Shown: positions 10,001 to 20,573, counted from the first letter of the stretch. The stretch is DNA of 64,000 nt from DATEKX01 sp963726785 (GCA_963726785.1 CAVSDJ010000009.1:496001-560000), one strand, 5' to 3'. The notes: a model not told the origin generated them from the letters alone. Made by a program: numbers and translations.

Positions 10001-10158
10001 TCGCGCTCGATGGGTTTGCCCTGTTCGAGTTCCTGTTCGGTGCGCGCTGCAAGCAGTACGTTTGCGGACGAAAGAGCAGAGGCTATCGCAAACATGATAA
10101 TCAATGCTCTTTGAATAATACGGTTGATAGTTAGTCCGGAAGATTTATGTCGCGCCAC
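7051..10158 (-). CDS. CHAT-domain protease-like protein with TPR repeats
   Basis: 1035 residues. N-terminal signal/anchor (about 15-37), a small beta domain (about 45-130), a long array of Kinesin-light-chain-type TPR repeats (about 165-480), and a C-terminal CHAT domain (caspase-like) with His867 in HIATHGFF and Cys939 in LSACDTG, so the catalytic pair is intact. GTG start at 10158 is supported by GGGAGGT upstream. It lies directly downstream of a sigma-factor gene and its membrane partner on the same strand; this CHAT-TPR/sigma combination is common in Acidobacteriota and Planctomycetota. Substrate unknown; role in stress signalling or self-directed proteolysis is inference. Confidence 0.85.
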   Translation of the reverse strand: MARHKSSGLTINRIIQRALIIMFAIASALSSANVLLAARTEQELEQGKPIERELAGGQQHSYQITLAEGQYASVVVEQRGIDVAVALQTTKGKLVASFDSEYRSQGEEKIEMVAEALSYRLIVKATSKSAPTGYYKIRVAEVRAATDNDRMMHEARKLSADSIRAFSEGKYEETRQLAERALAISEKILGKEHPFVADLLSDFANNYYDDKQEFPKAISLLERALAISEKALGEEHPQTAGISRMLAYVYFETNEVAKAERLAQRAVEISQKTLGLEHRLTALCLHTLSQVTRDSEKVEQLLQQALMLSEKILGEDHVNTAVILNDLGVLYTEKGDYQQAGQFLLRSQVIYEKIYGPWNVGQVISLFNLGRLARERKDYAKAEEYYAKSVAILEKAFGPENPRLAMILNNIANIYRAKGEYAKSLDAHLRVLRVAEATRGPYHPLTLLSLGNIAKTYAAQGNIAEAIKFQSRVDAVIERNIEMNLAIGSERQKLSYLNATAERTDRTISLNSDLAPNDGAASALAALVLLQRKGRVLDAMSESFLSLRQRSTPEEQALLKQYNDSTAQLARLVLDGPQKLSFEEHQKKVSQLEEVKERLEAEISRRSAEFRAVSQPVTLAAVQAAIPEGAALIEFAVYRPFDPKAESNNEAYKEPRYIVYVIRQKGEVRWHDLGDAGAIDQRISALRQALRDPLRRDVRERSRAVDEKVMQPVRALIGDTNQLLISPDGALNLIPFEALVDEHERYLIQRYSFTYLTGGRDLLRLQVARKAQNPSLVIADPLFGEPDLPQPAIAGYVNVHSRAKNRDSITSTTDLSNVYFAPLVGTAQEARTIKSLFPEINILLGQQATESSLKQNPAPRILHIATHGFFLTDELSSANTRGTRAISAKAKVANPLLRSGLALAGANLHKSSDDDGILTALEASGLNLWGTKLVTLSACDTGIGEVKNGEGLYGLRRAFMLAGTESLVMSLWPISDYVTREMMTAYYTGLRQGQGRGEALRQVQLSMLKRKQREHPFYWASFIQSGEWANLDGKR

Positions 10159-10208
10159 CGCGTTACCTCCCTGATGCGGTTCTCAGTTTGGCTAGGTGAG
10201 GAATGAAG

Positions 10209-11225
10209 CTAGTTTATCACAACTCTGAAAGGATAGCTGCTAATGAATTCAGCAGCGCCGCCTTGAGCCTTGCCCGTTACTTCCAGAATGTAATTCTGCG
10301 GCTTTAATAAACTGGCGGGCAGGCTTATCGAGAGCTTACCTTCAGGTCTGACTTTAAGCTTGCCGCTTCGCCACATGATTTGATTAGTTGCGGGATTCTT
10401 CAACGCCACTTCGTATTCAGGAAAATCGTTTGATTCCAGTTTCAGTCGAAACGCTATGTAATTTGTCCCTTGCGGTACGGTAATGGAGGCAATCTGGCCG
10501 ATGCCTCTTGTCTGCGGCAACAGATCGAAAGAAGCGATGTTGTCCACGCGAGATGGCGGCTCCGCTTTTGCGTTTTGCTGATTGGCAGCCAGTTGCTCTT
10601 CGACCTGCGCCAGTTGCTCGCGCACGCGCTCCAACTCTTTCGCTGTTTCGGCATCGGCTGAACGCTGCCGTGAAAGCTGATCTTGTAATTCCTGCTCGCG
10701 TTGTTTAAGCTCTCGCGCTTGCGCCTGCGCTTGATTCATTTGATTTCGCAGTCGCATATTGTCAACCAGCAGATAACCGCCCGCAAGTAATATTAATAAC
10801 GCTGCGACGGAAAGCCCCCATTGCAGCGCCGGACGCGGGACAGCAAAGAAACGCCGCACGCTCGACCCTTTCGGACTTTCTTTATTTGATTCAGAGTTCC
10901 GCAAGAGGGCGGTCTGCGTGTCTTTCACCTGTGCGGTCGCGGCCCTCTGGTCGAAAGCAAGAAAAGTTTCGGCCAGTCTCACTTTTTCGCGTCTTTTCGG
11001 CGACAAAAGATAAAATGATTTGAACTGTTCCAGCACGCGGCCTGAAAGCTCGCCCCTGACGTAAGCATCCACAAGGTCATTTTCGACCACTTGCAAACGC
11101 CCTGCGAATTCATCGTCGGTGATGCTCAACTCGTCCAGAGGTTCGGTCTCCTCTTCGGATAACGAGCCGAGAAGATACGCTGTGAGGAACTGATCGTTAT
11201 ATATTTTTTTATTGGAAGACATCAT
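10209..11225 (-). CDS. Single-pass membrane protein, anti-sigma-factor-like
   Basis: 338 residues from ATG 11225 (AAGGGG lies just upstream; upstream codons in this frame belong to the sigma gene and are rejected). Cytoplasmic N-terminal helical region of about 115 residues, one membrane segment (QWGLSVAALLILLAGGYLL), a long Gln/Glu-rich coiled coil, and a C-terminal beta domain ending in FRVVIN. It starts 35 bases after the sigma-factor gene and is 50 bases before the CHAT gene, so it probably holds the sigma factor at the membrane. No zinc-finger Cys/His motif is present, so the anti-sigma role rests on position. Confidence 0.7.
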   Translation of the reverse strand: MMSSNKKIYNDQFLTAYLLGSLSEEETEPLDELSITDDEFAGRLQVVENDLVDAYVRGELSGRVLEQFKSFYLLSPKRREKVRLAETFLAFDQRAATAQVKDTQTALLRNSESNKESPKGSSVRRFFAVPRPALQWGLSVAALLILLAGGYLLVDNMRLRNQMNQAQAQARELKQREQELQDQLSRQRSADAETAKELERVREQLAQVEEQLAANQQNAKAEPPSRVDNIASFDLLPQTRGIGQIASITVPQGTNYIAFRLKLESNDFPEYEVALKNPATNQIMWRSGKLKVRPEGKLSISLPASLLKPQNYILEVTGKAQGGAAEFISSYPFRVVIN

Positions 11226-11260
11226 CACCCCTTCTGATAAGGCGAGATTCGGAAAGTATT

Positions 11261-11896
11261 TCACTTTTCGACGAATCGCTTGTTGACGCAAGCTTCGAGC
11301 TTGTCGCGGATGCGACAGGCCCGGATGCTCAACGCGTTCATCGAAAGGCCAAGTCGTGCGGCTAGCGCCCGGCGATTCTCGATCTTTTCCTTTTGTTCTC
11401 CTCGATAGTATTGGAAGATAAGTTCCCGACTGTCCGGCCCGATGTTTTCTAAGCAATGCTCAAGGCAATCGAGCAGTTTTTCTTTATTCTCGCGTGTATC
11501 ATCCGGTTCAAAAAGCGCTGAGAGATTAGAAGCCGTGTGACCTGCGCCGGACAATTCATCAAAGTTTTCCTGGCTGTGTTCGCTCCGGCGCAGGTATTCG
11601 AGAAAGACGAATTTGGCGACGATGTAGCAATAACGAGTGGGCGGCGTGTCTGTGATCGCGCCTTCTTCTTCCAGTCTTCGCGCGACTCGGTTGAGCGTTT
11701 CATCGGCCAGGTCATCCGGCGAAAGACAGTTCTTGCGATCAAAGTAAGAGACGAGCCTGCGACGCATCTCAAGGTATTTCTCTCCGCCTGAATCCGCGCC
11801 TTCATCGAGCCAGTCGAGAAACTGGCGCAATGCGCTTTCTGTCAGCGACCAATCTTTTTTTTGGATTGGACTTTCCCCCATGCTCTCACCCGGCAT
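11261..11896 (-). CDS. ECF-like RNA polymerase sigma factor
   Basis: 211 residues (or 206 if translation starts at the second ATG, 11881, which has GGTGAG upstream). Region 2-like part near DLADETLNRVARRL and YCYIVAKFVFLEYLRR, region 4-like helix-turn-helix near RRALAARLGLSMNALSIRACRIRDKLEAC. It heads an operon with an anti-sigma-like membrane protein and a CHAT-TPR protein, so it likely controls transcription of a small stress regulon including itself. Confidence 0.8.
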   Translation of the reverse strand: MPGESMGESPIQKKDWSLTESALRQFLDWLDEGADSGGEKYLEMRRRLVSYFDRKNCLSPDDLADETLNRVARRLEEEGAITDTPPTRYCYIVAKFVFLEYLRRSEHSQENFDELSGAGHTASNLSALFEPDDTRENKEKLLDCLEHCLENIGPDSRELIFQYYRGEQKEKIENRRALAARLGLSMNALSIRACRIRDKLEACVNKRFVEK

Positions 11897-11942
11897 TGAT
11901 ACTACACACGCTTAAACCGCGCAGGCAAATTTGATATAAATG

Positions 11943-11974
11943 AAAAACGGGCAGCTTGAAGGCTGCCCATTTTC
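11943..11974 (-). terminator. Rho-independent terminator
   Basis: Stem GGGCAGC (11949-11955) with GCTGCCC (11962-11968). On the minus strand it is followed by five T; it ends the gene at 12016-12789. An ATTTT run on the other side could make it bidirectional. Confidence 0.8.
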
Positions 11975-12015
11975 ATCCGGCATCTCAGCAATGAGCTAAG
12001 AACAATATAATAATC

Positions 12016-12789
12016 CTACGACTTCTTCTTCGATGTTTTCGGCTTGGCTGGCGGCGCAGGCTTCTCCTTTGTCGGTTTCACCTTGCTTGGGTCAATCGTC
12101 GGAGTTGCTAGCGGCATGTCTGCGCCTGACGGTACGAGCCAGAGTTCAATCGCAACCTGTTCGCGGTATCCGCCGTCTGCGGGCAGAAGCCTGCCCGCAC
12201 CAATCTTGCGCTGCTTGATAAGGTATTGCATGGCATTGTCGGCAGCCTTGAAGGCTTGCATCTTAGGGCCTTTGGGCGTCTCGTAAGAGATGATGTAGCC
12301 TTGCGCATACGGGTCTGCTTCCAGTTCAGCGGCGAACTTATCGAGAGTCGCTTTCTCTTCAGCAGGCTTGACCTTGCCGTATTCGGCAACCTTCGAGGCT
12401 TTTTTGAGGACGCTTGCCGTGCAGGAATTAGAAGTAGAACATTCCCGGCTATATCCGCCGACATCAACTGTCGCGGTAATCGTCATCCCTCCGGCCTCTT
12501 GTGTTTCGACCTTGATCACTGACGTTCCCTGTCCCGAACTGATCGTTCCCGCCGAGACTGACCAGTTATAAGTCGGCGTTACGTTGTTATCCCCTCCGCT
12601 GACATTCGCCGTGAAGGTAAGCTCCTCTCCCACCTTCACCGAATCCGGGCAACTTGTTCTGACGGTCGGGCAACCAGCTTGAGCATTAGCGGCGTCCGCG
12701 CCTTCATAAAGCGCGGGCGGCGTCACTGCTGTTGCTACGGTAGAAATCAACATTACTAAACTCAGAGCAAAAAAACGGGCGTAATTCAT
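12016..12789 (-). CDS. Secreted protein with PKD/Ig-like domain and OmpA-like tail
   Basis: 257 residues from ATG 12789 (GGAGG 10 bases upstream; the longer frame to 12858 lacks a ribosome site). Signal peptide, a Cys-containing Ig/PKD-like domain (TFTANVSGGDNNVTPTYNWS), then a region resembling the OmpA C-terminal fold (ATLDKFAAELEADPYAQGYI ... LLPADGGYREQVAIELWLVP), and a Pro/Lys-rich tail ending KTSKKKS. Proteins of this build are common in Acidobacteriota envelopes; function unknown, perhaps cell-wall attached. Confidence 0.72.
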   Translation of the reverse strand: MNYARFFALSLVMLISTVATAVTPPALYEGADAANAQAGCPTVRTSCPDSVKVGEELTFTANVSGGDNNVTPTYNWSVSAGTISSGQGTSVIKVETQEAGGMTITATVDVGGYSRECSTSNSCTASVLKKASKVAEYGKVKPAEEKATLDKFAAELEADPYAQGYIISYETPKGPKMQAFKAADNAMQYLIKQRKIGAGRLLPADGGYREQVAIELWLVPSGADMPLATPTIDPSKVKPTKEKPAPPAKPKTSKKKS

Positions 12790-12996
12790 CAACTTTGAGC
12801 CTCCAATAAAATATAGAATCAAACCAGCAAAATCTTTATTACTTTCGACGGCGAACAAATTTACTACGAAGCCGAAATCAAGGTCAACGAATCGTATCGT
12901 TTACTTTCCGACTTCGCGACGTTATCTTCTTATTGAGGCATTGCAGCATCTCAGGTGAAAATATAGAATCACTCCTTACCAGCAAAGGAGACTCCG

Positions 12997-14205
12997 ATGG
13001 ACGCATCCATTAGCGCGATGAGCGCGGCTCGGCAATCCGCAAAGACTCAACCGCTCGCAATCCCCTGGTTCGTTTACGCCGCATTGTTCGGCTCGACCAG
13101 CATCATCATTGGAGGCGAGTGGGACATCTCGTGGCATCAGAGCATAGGCCGCGATTCGTTCTGGTCGCCGCCTCATCTGGCCATCTATCTCGGCGGCATA
13201 GTCGCGGGGCTGGCCTCGGCCTGGGTGGTGTTGAAGACCACGTTCAGAGGCACAGCCGAACAGCGCGCCGCAGGCATCAGGTTGTGGGGATTTGTGGGGC
13301 CGCTCGGCGCGTTTTTCTGCATCTGGGGCGCGCTGGCTATGGTTACTTCCGCGCCGTTCGATGACTGGTGGCACAACACCTACGGTTTAGACACGGAGAT
13401 TCTCAGCCCGCCTCACGTAGTGCTGGCGCTCGGAATCGCCGTCATACAAATCGGCGCGATAATAACAGTGCTCGCATTGCAGAACCGCAACGAGCAAGCG
13501 GCTGATGCGGGCGATGAGCTTGCGATCAAACGCCGCCTGTGGCTGCGCGTGATGTGCGTTTATGCCGCTGGAATGTTGCTCAAGAGCGCGTCCGTCATGA
13601 CGTGGACTTACATGCAGCGCGGGTTTATGCACAGTTCGGTCTTCTATCAAGTCGGCTGTCTTGTGCTTCCTCTTTTTATAATCCCTGTCGCTCGCGCTTC
13701 GCGCCTCAGGTGGCCTGCGACGGCAACGACTGCCGTCTATTTTGCGATGTCGCTTGCGCTGTTGTGGATACTGCCGCTGTTTCCCGCAGAGCCTAAGCTC
13801 GGCCCGATTCGCCAGCACATCACGCACCTTGTACCGCTGGAGTTTCCAATCCTTCTGATCTTTCCGGCCATAGCCATAGATATATTGATGCGTCGCGCGG
13901 GCGAAAAACGCGACTGGCTTTTGTCAGCGTTGCTGGGCGTGGCTTTCTTTACAGTGTTGTTTGCGGTGCACTGGCCGTTCGGAAATTTCCTGCAATCGCC
14001 GCTTTCGCGCAACTGGGTATTCGCTACGGATGAGTTCGGTTATTACGTAGGCACGAACTGGTATAACTATCGCCATCTCTTTTATCAATGGGACAGTAGT
14101 ACGACTGCGCTCATCGTCGGCCTGGTAATCGCAATTCCGCTCGGAGTATTGTCATCGCGTTTGGCGCTTGCCTGGGGTAACTGGATGAGGAGTGTGCGAC
14201 GATGA
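12997..14205 (+). CDS. Polytopic membrane protein
   Basis: 402 residues with about ten hydrophobic segments and conserved-looking WDISWH, FWSPPH and WWHNTYGLD patches rich in Trp/His. AAGGAG precedes the ATG. I do not recognise a named family. The following frame-broken gene encodes a secreted His-rich protein with GHAVIVRDD and HVHPVG motifs, so the pair may handle a metal such as copper; that is inference from residues only. Confidence 0.7.
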   Translation: MDASISAMSAARQSAKTQPLAIPWFVYAALFGSTSIIIGGEWDISWHQSIGRDSFWSPPHLAIYLGGIVAGLASAWVVLKTTFRGTAEQRAAGIRLWGFVGPLGAFFCIWGALAMVTSAPFDDWWHNTYGLDTEILSPPHVVLALGIAVIQIGAIITVLALQNRNEQAADAGDELAIKRRLWLRVMCVYAAGMLLKSASVMTWTYMQRGFMHSSVFYQVGCLVLPLFIIPVARASRLRWPATATTAVYFAMSLALLWILPLFPAEPKLGPIRQHITHLVPLEFPILLIFPAIAIDILMRRAGEKRDWLLSALLGVAFFTVLFAVHWPFGNFLQSPLSRNWVFATDEFGYYVGTNWYNYRHLFYQWDSSTTALIVGLVIAIPLGVLSSRLALAWGNWMRSVRR

Positions 14206-14223
14206 GAGTACATGGGAAAGAAG

Positions 14224-14364
<141 letters not shown>

Positions 14365-14397
14365 AATCACTTGCATCGCATCTGCTGTTGGTTTGCG

Positions 14398-15970
14398 ATG
14401 ACACTCGCCATCTCGTTTTTCTTATTCAGCGGCAGCGCGGTTACGGCGCATGTCGGCAGCCCTGAGATTTTCTACGAAGGCAAAGCCGGGCCTTACAATG
14501 TGCTTGTGAGCGCGCGTCCGCCTGACGTCGTGCCCGGCATTGCAGAGATCAGCGTCCGCGTAGATCAGGACGATGTGAACTGGGTTGGTGTGCAGCCTAT
14601 TTATTTCAGTACAGGCAGCGAAGGCGCGCCGCGCCCTGATGAAGCCGTGCGATGTAGCAACTGATGCGCGATTGTTCACGGGCAAGTTGTGGCTGATGGA
14701 ATTTGGCTCGTCGAGCGTGCGCGTGTCGGTCGAAGGCGCTGCCGGTTCGGGCGAGGTGATAGTGCCTGTGCCAGCAATAGCGACGGCACGGCGGACATTG
14801 GATTTCAAGTTAGGCATTATTCTCGCTGGCCTCGGACTCTTTCTTTTCGCGGGAGCTATTTCCGTCATCGGCGCTTGCTCTCGTGAAGCAGTGCTTGCGC
14901 CCGACAAAGAAGTTACAACCGATCATCGAAAGCGCGCGCGGCGAATTATGTTCATCACGGCGGCGCTCGTTGTGGTCGCTGCCTTTTTCGGCAACCTGTG
15001 GTGGGGATCAACTGACAGCAGATATCTGGAGTATATGTATAAGCCGATTGCGATGACTGCTGCGGTGCGAGATGAGAATTCAGATCATGTGCTGCGACTT
15101 GTGATAAATAATGTCGAATGGCTTAATCGCAAAGCTAACGATTTCATTCCTGATCACGGAAAGCTGATGCATCTGTTTTTAGTGCGCGATGGGGCGATGG
15201 ACGCTTTCGCGCACTTGCACCCGGTTCGCGTAAACGATGAAACGTTCGACGTGGCGTTGCCCCCGCTCCCCGAAGGCCGCTATCGAGTCTTTGCAGACGT
15301 TGTTCACGAGAACGGATTGAGCGAAACATTGACGGCTGAAACCGATATTCCCGGCACAGGTCAAGCATCACAAAACGCTTCGACAGTGGCGATTGATCCT
15401 GATGACGCGTGGCGCGTCGGCGGCGAGGCCGGACAGCTTGCGGACAATTCAACTATAAGTTGGGAGCGAAATGGTGAAGCGCCGCTTGTGGCCGGGAGCT
15501 TAGAGTCGCTGCGGTTTTCTGTTAGGTCGCCCGATGGTGCGCGCGCAACGCTTGAGCCTTACATGGGAATGCTCGGCCACGCTGTAATCGTGCGTGACGA
15601 TGGCTCTGTGTTCGTTCACGTGCACCCTGTCGGAACCATTTCGATGGCGTCTCAAGAAGCATTCGCCGCCCGCATAAGCGGGAAAAGACCTGATGTGGAT
15701 GAATCTGATCCTGTTGCGGAAGATTACGATATGATTGTTGGCGACGAATCTGCCGAGACAGATCACTCCGCGCACAAGAAACCGACCGATCACTCCGCGC
15801 ATATGAAATCGCCCGACGTTGTGATGAATAGCACTAGCGCGTCGAGCGATGCTCAAGGCGCGGTTTCATTTCCTTATTCATTTCCGAAACCGGGACGTTA
15901 TCGCGTGTGGGTTCAGGTGAAGCGCGAAGGGCGTGTGCTGACAGGCGCGTTTGATGCGAATGTACGGTGA
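14398..15970 (+). pseudogene. Secreted His-rich protein, broken by one frameshift near 14650
   Basis: The first frame (ATG 14398, signal peptide, HVGSPEIFYEGKAGPYNVLV) ends at a stop at 14664. The second frame carries on the same protein from about 14640 (DVATDARLFTGKLWLMEFG) to 15970, with membrane segments near 14805-14865 and 14935-14990 and a C-terminal part with LMHLFLVRDGAMDAFAHLHP, GHAVIVRDDGSVFVHVHP and two DHSAH boxes. The intact protein would have about 520 residues. It belongs to a secreted family I know from acidobacterial genomes without a function; the His boxes suggest metal binding. A single added or lost base explains the break; this may be true decay or an assembly error. 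Confidence 0.7.
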
Positions 15971-16112
15971 GTATTATTTGAATAAGTCTGCCGGGACTCC
16001 TTTCGTTTAACATCCAAGTGTTGCCCCGTGCGAAGAAACAATTGCTGTTGAAATCCTTTTGCCGGTGAGGTGATAATACTGCGCCGTAGCACACAATAAT
16101 GGAGGGTCATTG

Positions 16113-17462
16113 ATGCCTGCCGCAATATCGAATGATATGAAAGGGACTTGCTTTGTCATAATGGGGTTCGGCAAGAAGACCGATTTCCTGACAGGCCGCA
16201 CGCTCGACCTCGATAAGACTTACAACAACATCATTAAGCCCGCTGTCGAGGTGGCCGGTCTGAGGTGTATGCGTGCCGACGAGATCTTACACTCCGGCAA
16301 TATTGATACCCCAATGTACGAGCAATTGTTGAACGCGGAGCTGGTTGTCGCCGATCTTTCTACTTCTAACGCAACAGTGCTCTACGAACTCGGCGTGCGC
16401 CACGCTCTGCGCCCATACACGACGGTCGTCATCGCAGAGGAGGGATTCAGCGCTTTCCCCTTCGACTTGAATCGGGTTGCTGTCTGGCGATACAGGCATC
16501 TGGGCGAAGGCATAGAGTTCACAGAAGTGATGCGGTTTCGTGAGGTGCTCACCGCAGCCATCGTAAAGATGCTGCATGAGTCCGGGCCTCGTCAGGCGGA
16601 CAGTCCCGTTTATATCTCTCTGACCGGACTCAATCCTCCAACCTTCAACGTGATGGTCGAGAAAGTAACGGCAGTAGAGTCCGGCTATAGAGATGCCACG
16701 CCCATCTCGAACCCGACCCATAGCGTGTTAATGCAGCAAGCGGACGATGCGCAAAAGATGGGCAACTTTGTGGCGGCTAAAAATATCCTTTCGATAGTTC
16801 GCGGGATGATGAAAGCAGAGGCACCGCAAAGGCCCGAAGACCCTTATATAATCCAACGCCTCGTGCTTGTGACGTATAAGAGCAGGCAGCCGTCCGCGCG
16901 CGAAGCGCTTGAGGATGCGCGAGACCTGCTCTTGATTCTTGACCCCAAGACCTCCAACGACACAGAGACGCTCGGGCTCTGGGGGGCAGTCCACAAGCGC
17001 CTCTGGGATTTAGCCCACGATAGCGCTGATCTTGACGAGGCGGTGCGCGGCTACGAGCGCGGGTTCTACCTCCGCAACGACTACTACAACGGTATCAACT
17101 TCGCCTTCATGCTCAACCTCCGGGCTGCACACACTGCCGACCGTGCAGAAGCCATCGCTGACTTTGTGCAGGCGCGGCGCATCCGCAAAAAGGTCCTCTT
17201 GATCTGCGATCAGTGGCTTGCATCCAACGCCCCGGATGAAGGGGCGAGCGAAGAGGCCAAGAGGGAATACTTGAAAAATAAATACTGGGTGCTGGCGACA
17301 ATGGCCGAAGCCTACCTCGGCATTGGGGACGAGGCAAACTCTCAGGCGAAAATGAAGGAGGCGACCGCTTCCGCGACCGAATCGTGGATGACCTCTTCAA
17401 CCCAGGAGCAACTCGGAAAATTAAGAAGCTTGTTAGCAGATTCTCCACTTAAATCGCTCTGA
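16113..17462 (+). CDS. NDT/TIR-like N-domain plus TRAFs-binding (TPR) protein
   Basis: 449 residues from ATG 16113 (GGAGGGT upstream). Residues about 10-150 (CFVIMGFGKKTD, ADEILHSGNI, AELVVADLSTSNATVLYELG) match the nucleoside 2-deoxyribosyltransferase-like fold related to TIR. The rest is helical, with FYLRNDYYNGINFAFMLNLR, as in the 'TRAFs-binding' TPR family. Proteins of this build often neighbour TIR or CHAT effectors in bacterial conflict loci. The next gene, 85 bases downstream, encodes a TIR protein, so I infer a sensor/effector pair using nucleotide signalling or NAD-type substrates. Confidence 0.78.
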   Translation: MPAAISNDMKGTCFVIMGFGKKTDFLTGRTLDLDKTYNNIIKPAVEVAGLRCMRADEILHSGNIDTPMYEQLLNAELVVADLSTSNATVLYELGVRHALRPYTTVVIAEEGFSAFPFDLNRVAVWRYRHLGEGIEFTEVMRFREVLTAAIVKMLHESGPRQADSPVYISLTGLNPPTFNVMVEKVTAVESGYRDATPISNPTHSVLMQQADDAQKMGNFVAAKNILSIVRGMMKAEAPQRPEDPYIIQRLVLVTYKSRQPSAREALEDARDLLLILDPKTSNDTETLGLWGAVHKRLWDLAHDSADLDEAVRGYERGFYLRNDYYNGINFAFMLNLRAAHTADRAEAIADFVQARRIRKKVLLICDQWLASNAPDEGASEEAKREYLKNKYWVLATMAEAYLGIGDEANSQAKMKEATASATESWMTSSTQEQLGKLRSLLADSPLKSL

Positions 17463-17547
17463 AGCAGTACGTCTGTTGAATCACCTTGAGGCTGGCGGCG
17501 CACTGTAACGAGTGCCTGTGAGAGCTTAACTGAAGGGATAGGCAACG

Positions 17548-18429
17548 ATGTCAGTGTACATCAGTTATAGCTTTAAAGATGATGCGCATCACCGTCTTCT
17601 TTGCATGGCTTTAGAAGGGCAAAAAATTCCGTTCTGGACCCCGAAGAGCATGCAGGTCGGAGAGTCGCTCAGAGATCAGCTTAAAGCGGCAATCCAGTCG
17701 TGTGATGTGTGCATATTTCTGGCGACTGCGAGGTCTATTGAATCCGACTGGTGCGCGGCAGAGGTCGGAGCCTTCTGGGGGGCTGGCAAGCGCGTAATCA
17801 TGTATAAGGCAGATCCTGATGTTGACATAAGTAAGATTCCGCCGCAGCTTCGAGACGATCTCTGGACTTCCGATGTTTATGAAGTAGCGCGTGTGGTGCA
17901 ACAAGACATTTCCGCCGCCCTCGAAAGGAAAAGGCAGGAGGCCGCCCGTAGACCGAGGCTGGTTTCAGAGATGACAATAGCTACGCTTTACGACGTGATC
18001 GCCTCTTTAAAAAATCAGGTCTTAGATAAATTATCTCTGCCTGAGGCCATGAGACTGATTCAGGAAAACCTCTCGATTAACCCGGCAGACGCTGAGGCCA
18101 TTGTGCAACCGTTGATCAAACACCTTGTCGGCGTTCCGAGGGGGGTTCTTGAAGAGGCGGCAGTTAAGTACTTGCCCGCGACATTCGTTTTGAAGACTAA
18201 CACGGGCGATTGGCTGGGGTTCGCCAAGTCGCTCATCAACCATCCGAATATTGACGGATATACCGACTGTCTCATCGTCCTTTGTGATGCCAGGTATTGC
18301 ATCGCTGCTTCTGCGGTCGGCGCGGTGCGACGCCAAGACGCGAGAATAGACTGTGACAGTATAATTGCGAATTTCGGAGACATCCCGCTCGGTGATGCCA
18401 GACAACTGTCGGCCAGAGTAAATGAATAA
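17548..18429 (+). CDS. TIR-domain protein
   Basis: 293 residues. Residues 1-130 form a TIR domain: VYISYSFKDD, MQVGESLRDQLKAAIQSCDV, and SDWCAAEVGAFW with the candidate catalytic Glu72 of NAD-cleaving TIRs. The C-terminal 150 residues are unassigned, with helical and beta segments that could sense a signal. It is preceded by the TRAFs-binding gene and followed 8 bases later by a SnoaL-like gene, so the three are probably one operon. Role as an NAD-depleting abortive-infection effector is inference from the family. Confidence 0.8.
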   Translation: MSVYISYSFKDDAHHRLLCMALEGQKIPFWTPKSMQVGESLRDQLKAAIQSCDVCIFLATARSIESDWCAAEVGAFWGAGKRVIMYKADPDVDISKIPPQLRDDLWTSDVYEVARVVQQDISAALERKRQEAARRPRLVSEMTIATLYDVIASLKNQVLDKLSLPEAMRLIQENLSINPADAEAIVQPLIKHLVGVPRGVLEEAAVKYLPATFVLKTNTGDWLGFAKSLINHPNIDGYTDCLIVLCDARYCIAASAVGAVRRQDARIDCDSIIANFGDIPLGDARQLSARVNE

Positions 18430-18437
18430 GGAAAATT

Positions 18438-18881
18438 ATGTCTGATAGACCGGTCAAAGATGTAATGGAAGCGCGAGTCCGTATGCTGGAAGAACACCTG
18501 CGAGCCGAAAACGCTCACGATGTTGACCGTATAATGGATACCTTCAGCCAGAGCGCAAAGTTCACCTTGAACGGCAACACCTATGGCGGCCACAATCTGA
18601 TTCGCATAGCGCACGAAAGATTCGGGTTCAACGAAGGCGGAAGCTTTTCCGATCTCCGAGTTGAAGAGAATCGCAGATACACGAGCGACAGCGCTATCAT
18701 TCTCGAACAGACTGTGAGCGGCAAACATACGGGCACATGGGACGGCATAGAAACTACAGGGCGAGCGATTAAGGTTTCAGTCTGCACAATCTATACGTTT
18801 GATGCGGATGATAAGCTCGTGGGCGAGAATGTCTATTTCGATGGCGCGCTGCTGCTTCGTCAACTCGGCGTGCTTGCCTGA
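18438..18881 (+). CDS. SnoaL-like (NTF2-fold) protein
   Basis: 147 residues, with N-terminal helix and a beta sheet core (FTLNGNTYGGHNLIRIAHER, TTGRAIKVSVCTIYTFDADD) typical of SnoaL/NTF2-like proteins, a family of small-molecule cyclases, isomerases and binding domains. AAGGA lies 5 bases before the ATG, 8 bases after the TIR gene stop. Its role beside a TIR gene is unclear; it may be an unrelated passenger. Confidence 0.72.
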   Translation: MSDRPVKDVMEARVRMLEEHLRAENAHDVDRIMDTFSQSAKFTLNGNTYGGHNLIRIAHERFGFNEGGSFSDLRVEENRRYTSDSAIILEQTVSGKHTGTWDGIETTGRAIKVSVCTIYTFDADDKLVGENVYFDGALLLRQLGVLA

Positions 18882-18921
18882 ACCTTTTTTTATCATCAAC
18901 ACAAACAAAGGAGATCAAAAG

Positions 18922-19234
18922 ATGCGTAGCAAGCCCTGCGCGCTGCTGCTGGCGATTATCGCTTTCGTCGCGGTTGAATCGGCGAATGCTCAAGGCAATC
19001 AAAAGTTTGCCGAGCTTGGCAATTTCCGACGAACAGGCGGCTGCGGCTGTGCGTGCGCGAGTGCTCGTCATAGTTTCCGAGCAAGATCACATGGTCAACC
19101 CGGCTTCGTCTCTTGAGTTCGCAAGATTGTTGAAAGCTGAAACGCTTGAGCTGACAAACGACTGCGGCCACATTGCCGCCGCATGCGAGGGTGACAAGAT
19201 GGCCGCAGCAATAACACGATTCCTGAGCCGGTAG
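18922..19234 (+). pseudogene. Alpha/beta-hydrolase remnant with internal deletion
   Basis: ATG 18922 (GGAG upstream) opens a signal peptide (MRSKPCALLLAIIAFVAV...) that reads into about 19030 and then loses sense. From about 19020 in another frame the sequence reads as the end of an alpha/beta hydrolase (VRARVLVIVSEQDHMVNP, TNDCGHIAAACE with the catalytic Asp and His regions). The nucleophile and middle of the enzyme are missing, so a deletion joined both ends out of frame. Confidence 0.7.
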
Positions 19235-19250
19235 AATTAACAGGCCGCCA

Positions 19251-20573
<1,323 letters not shown>

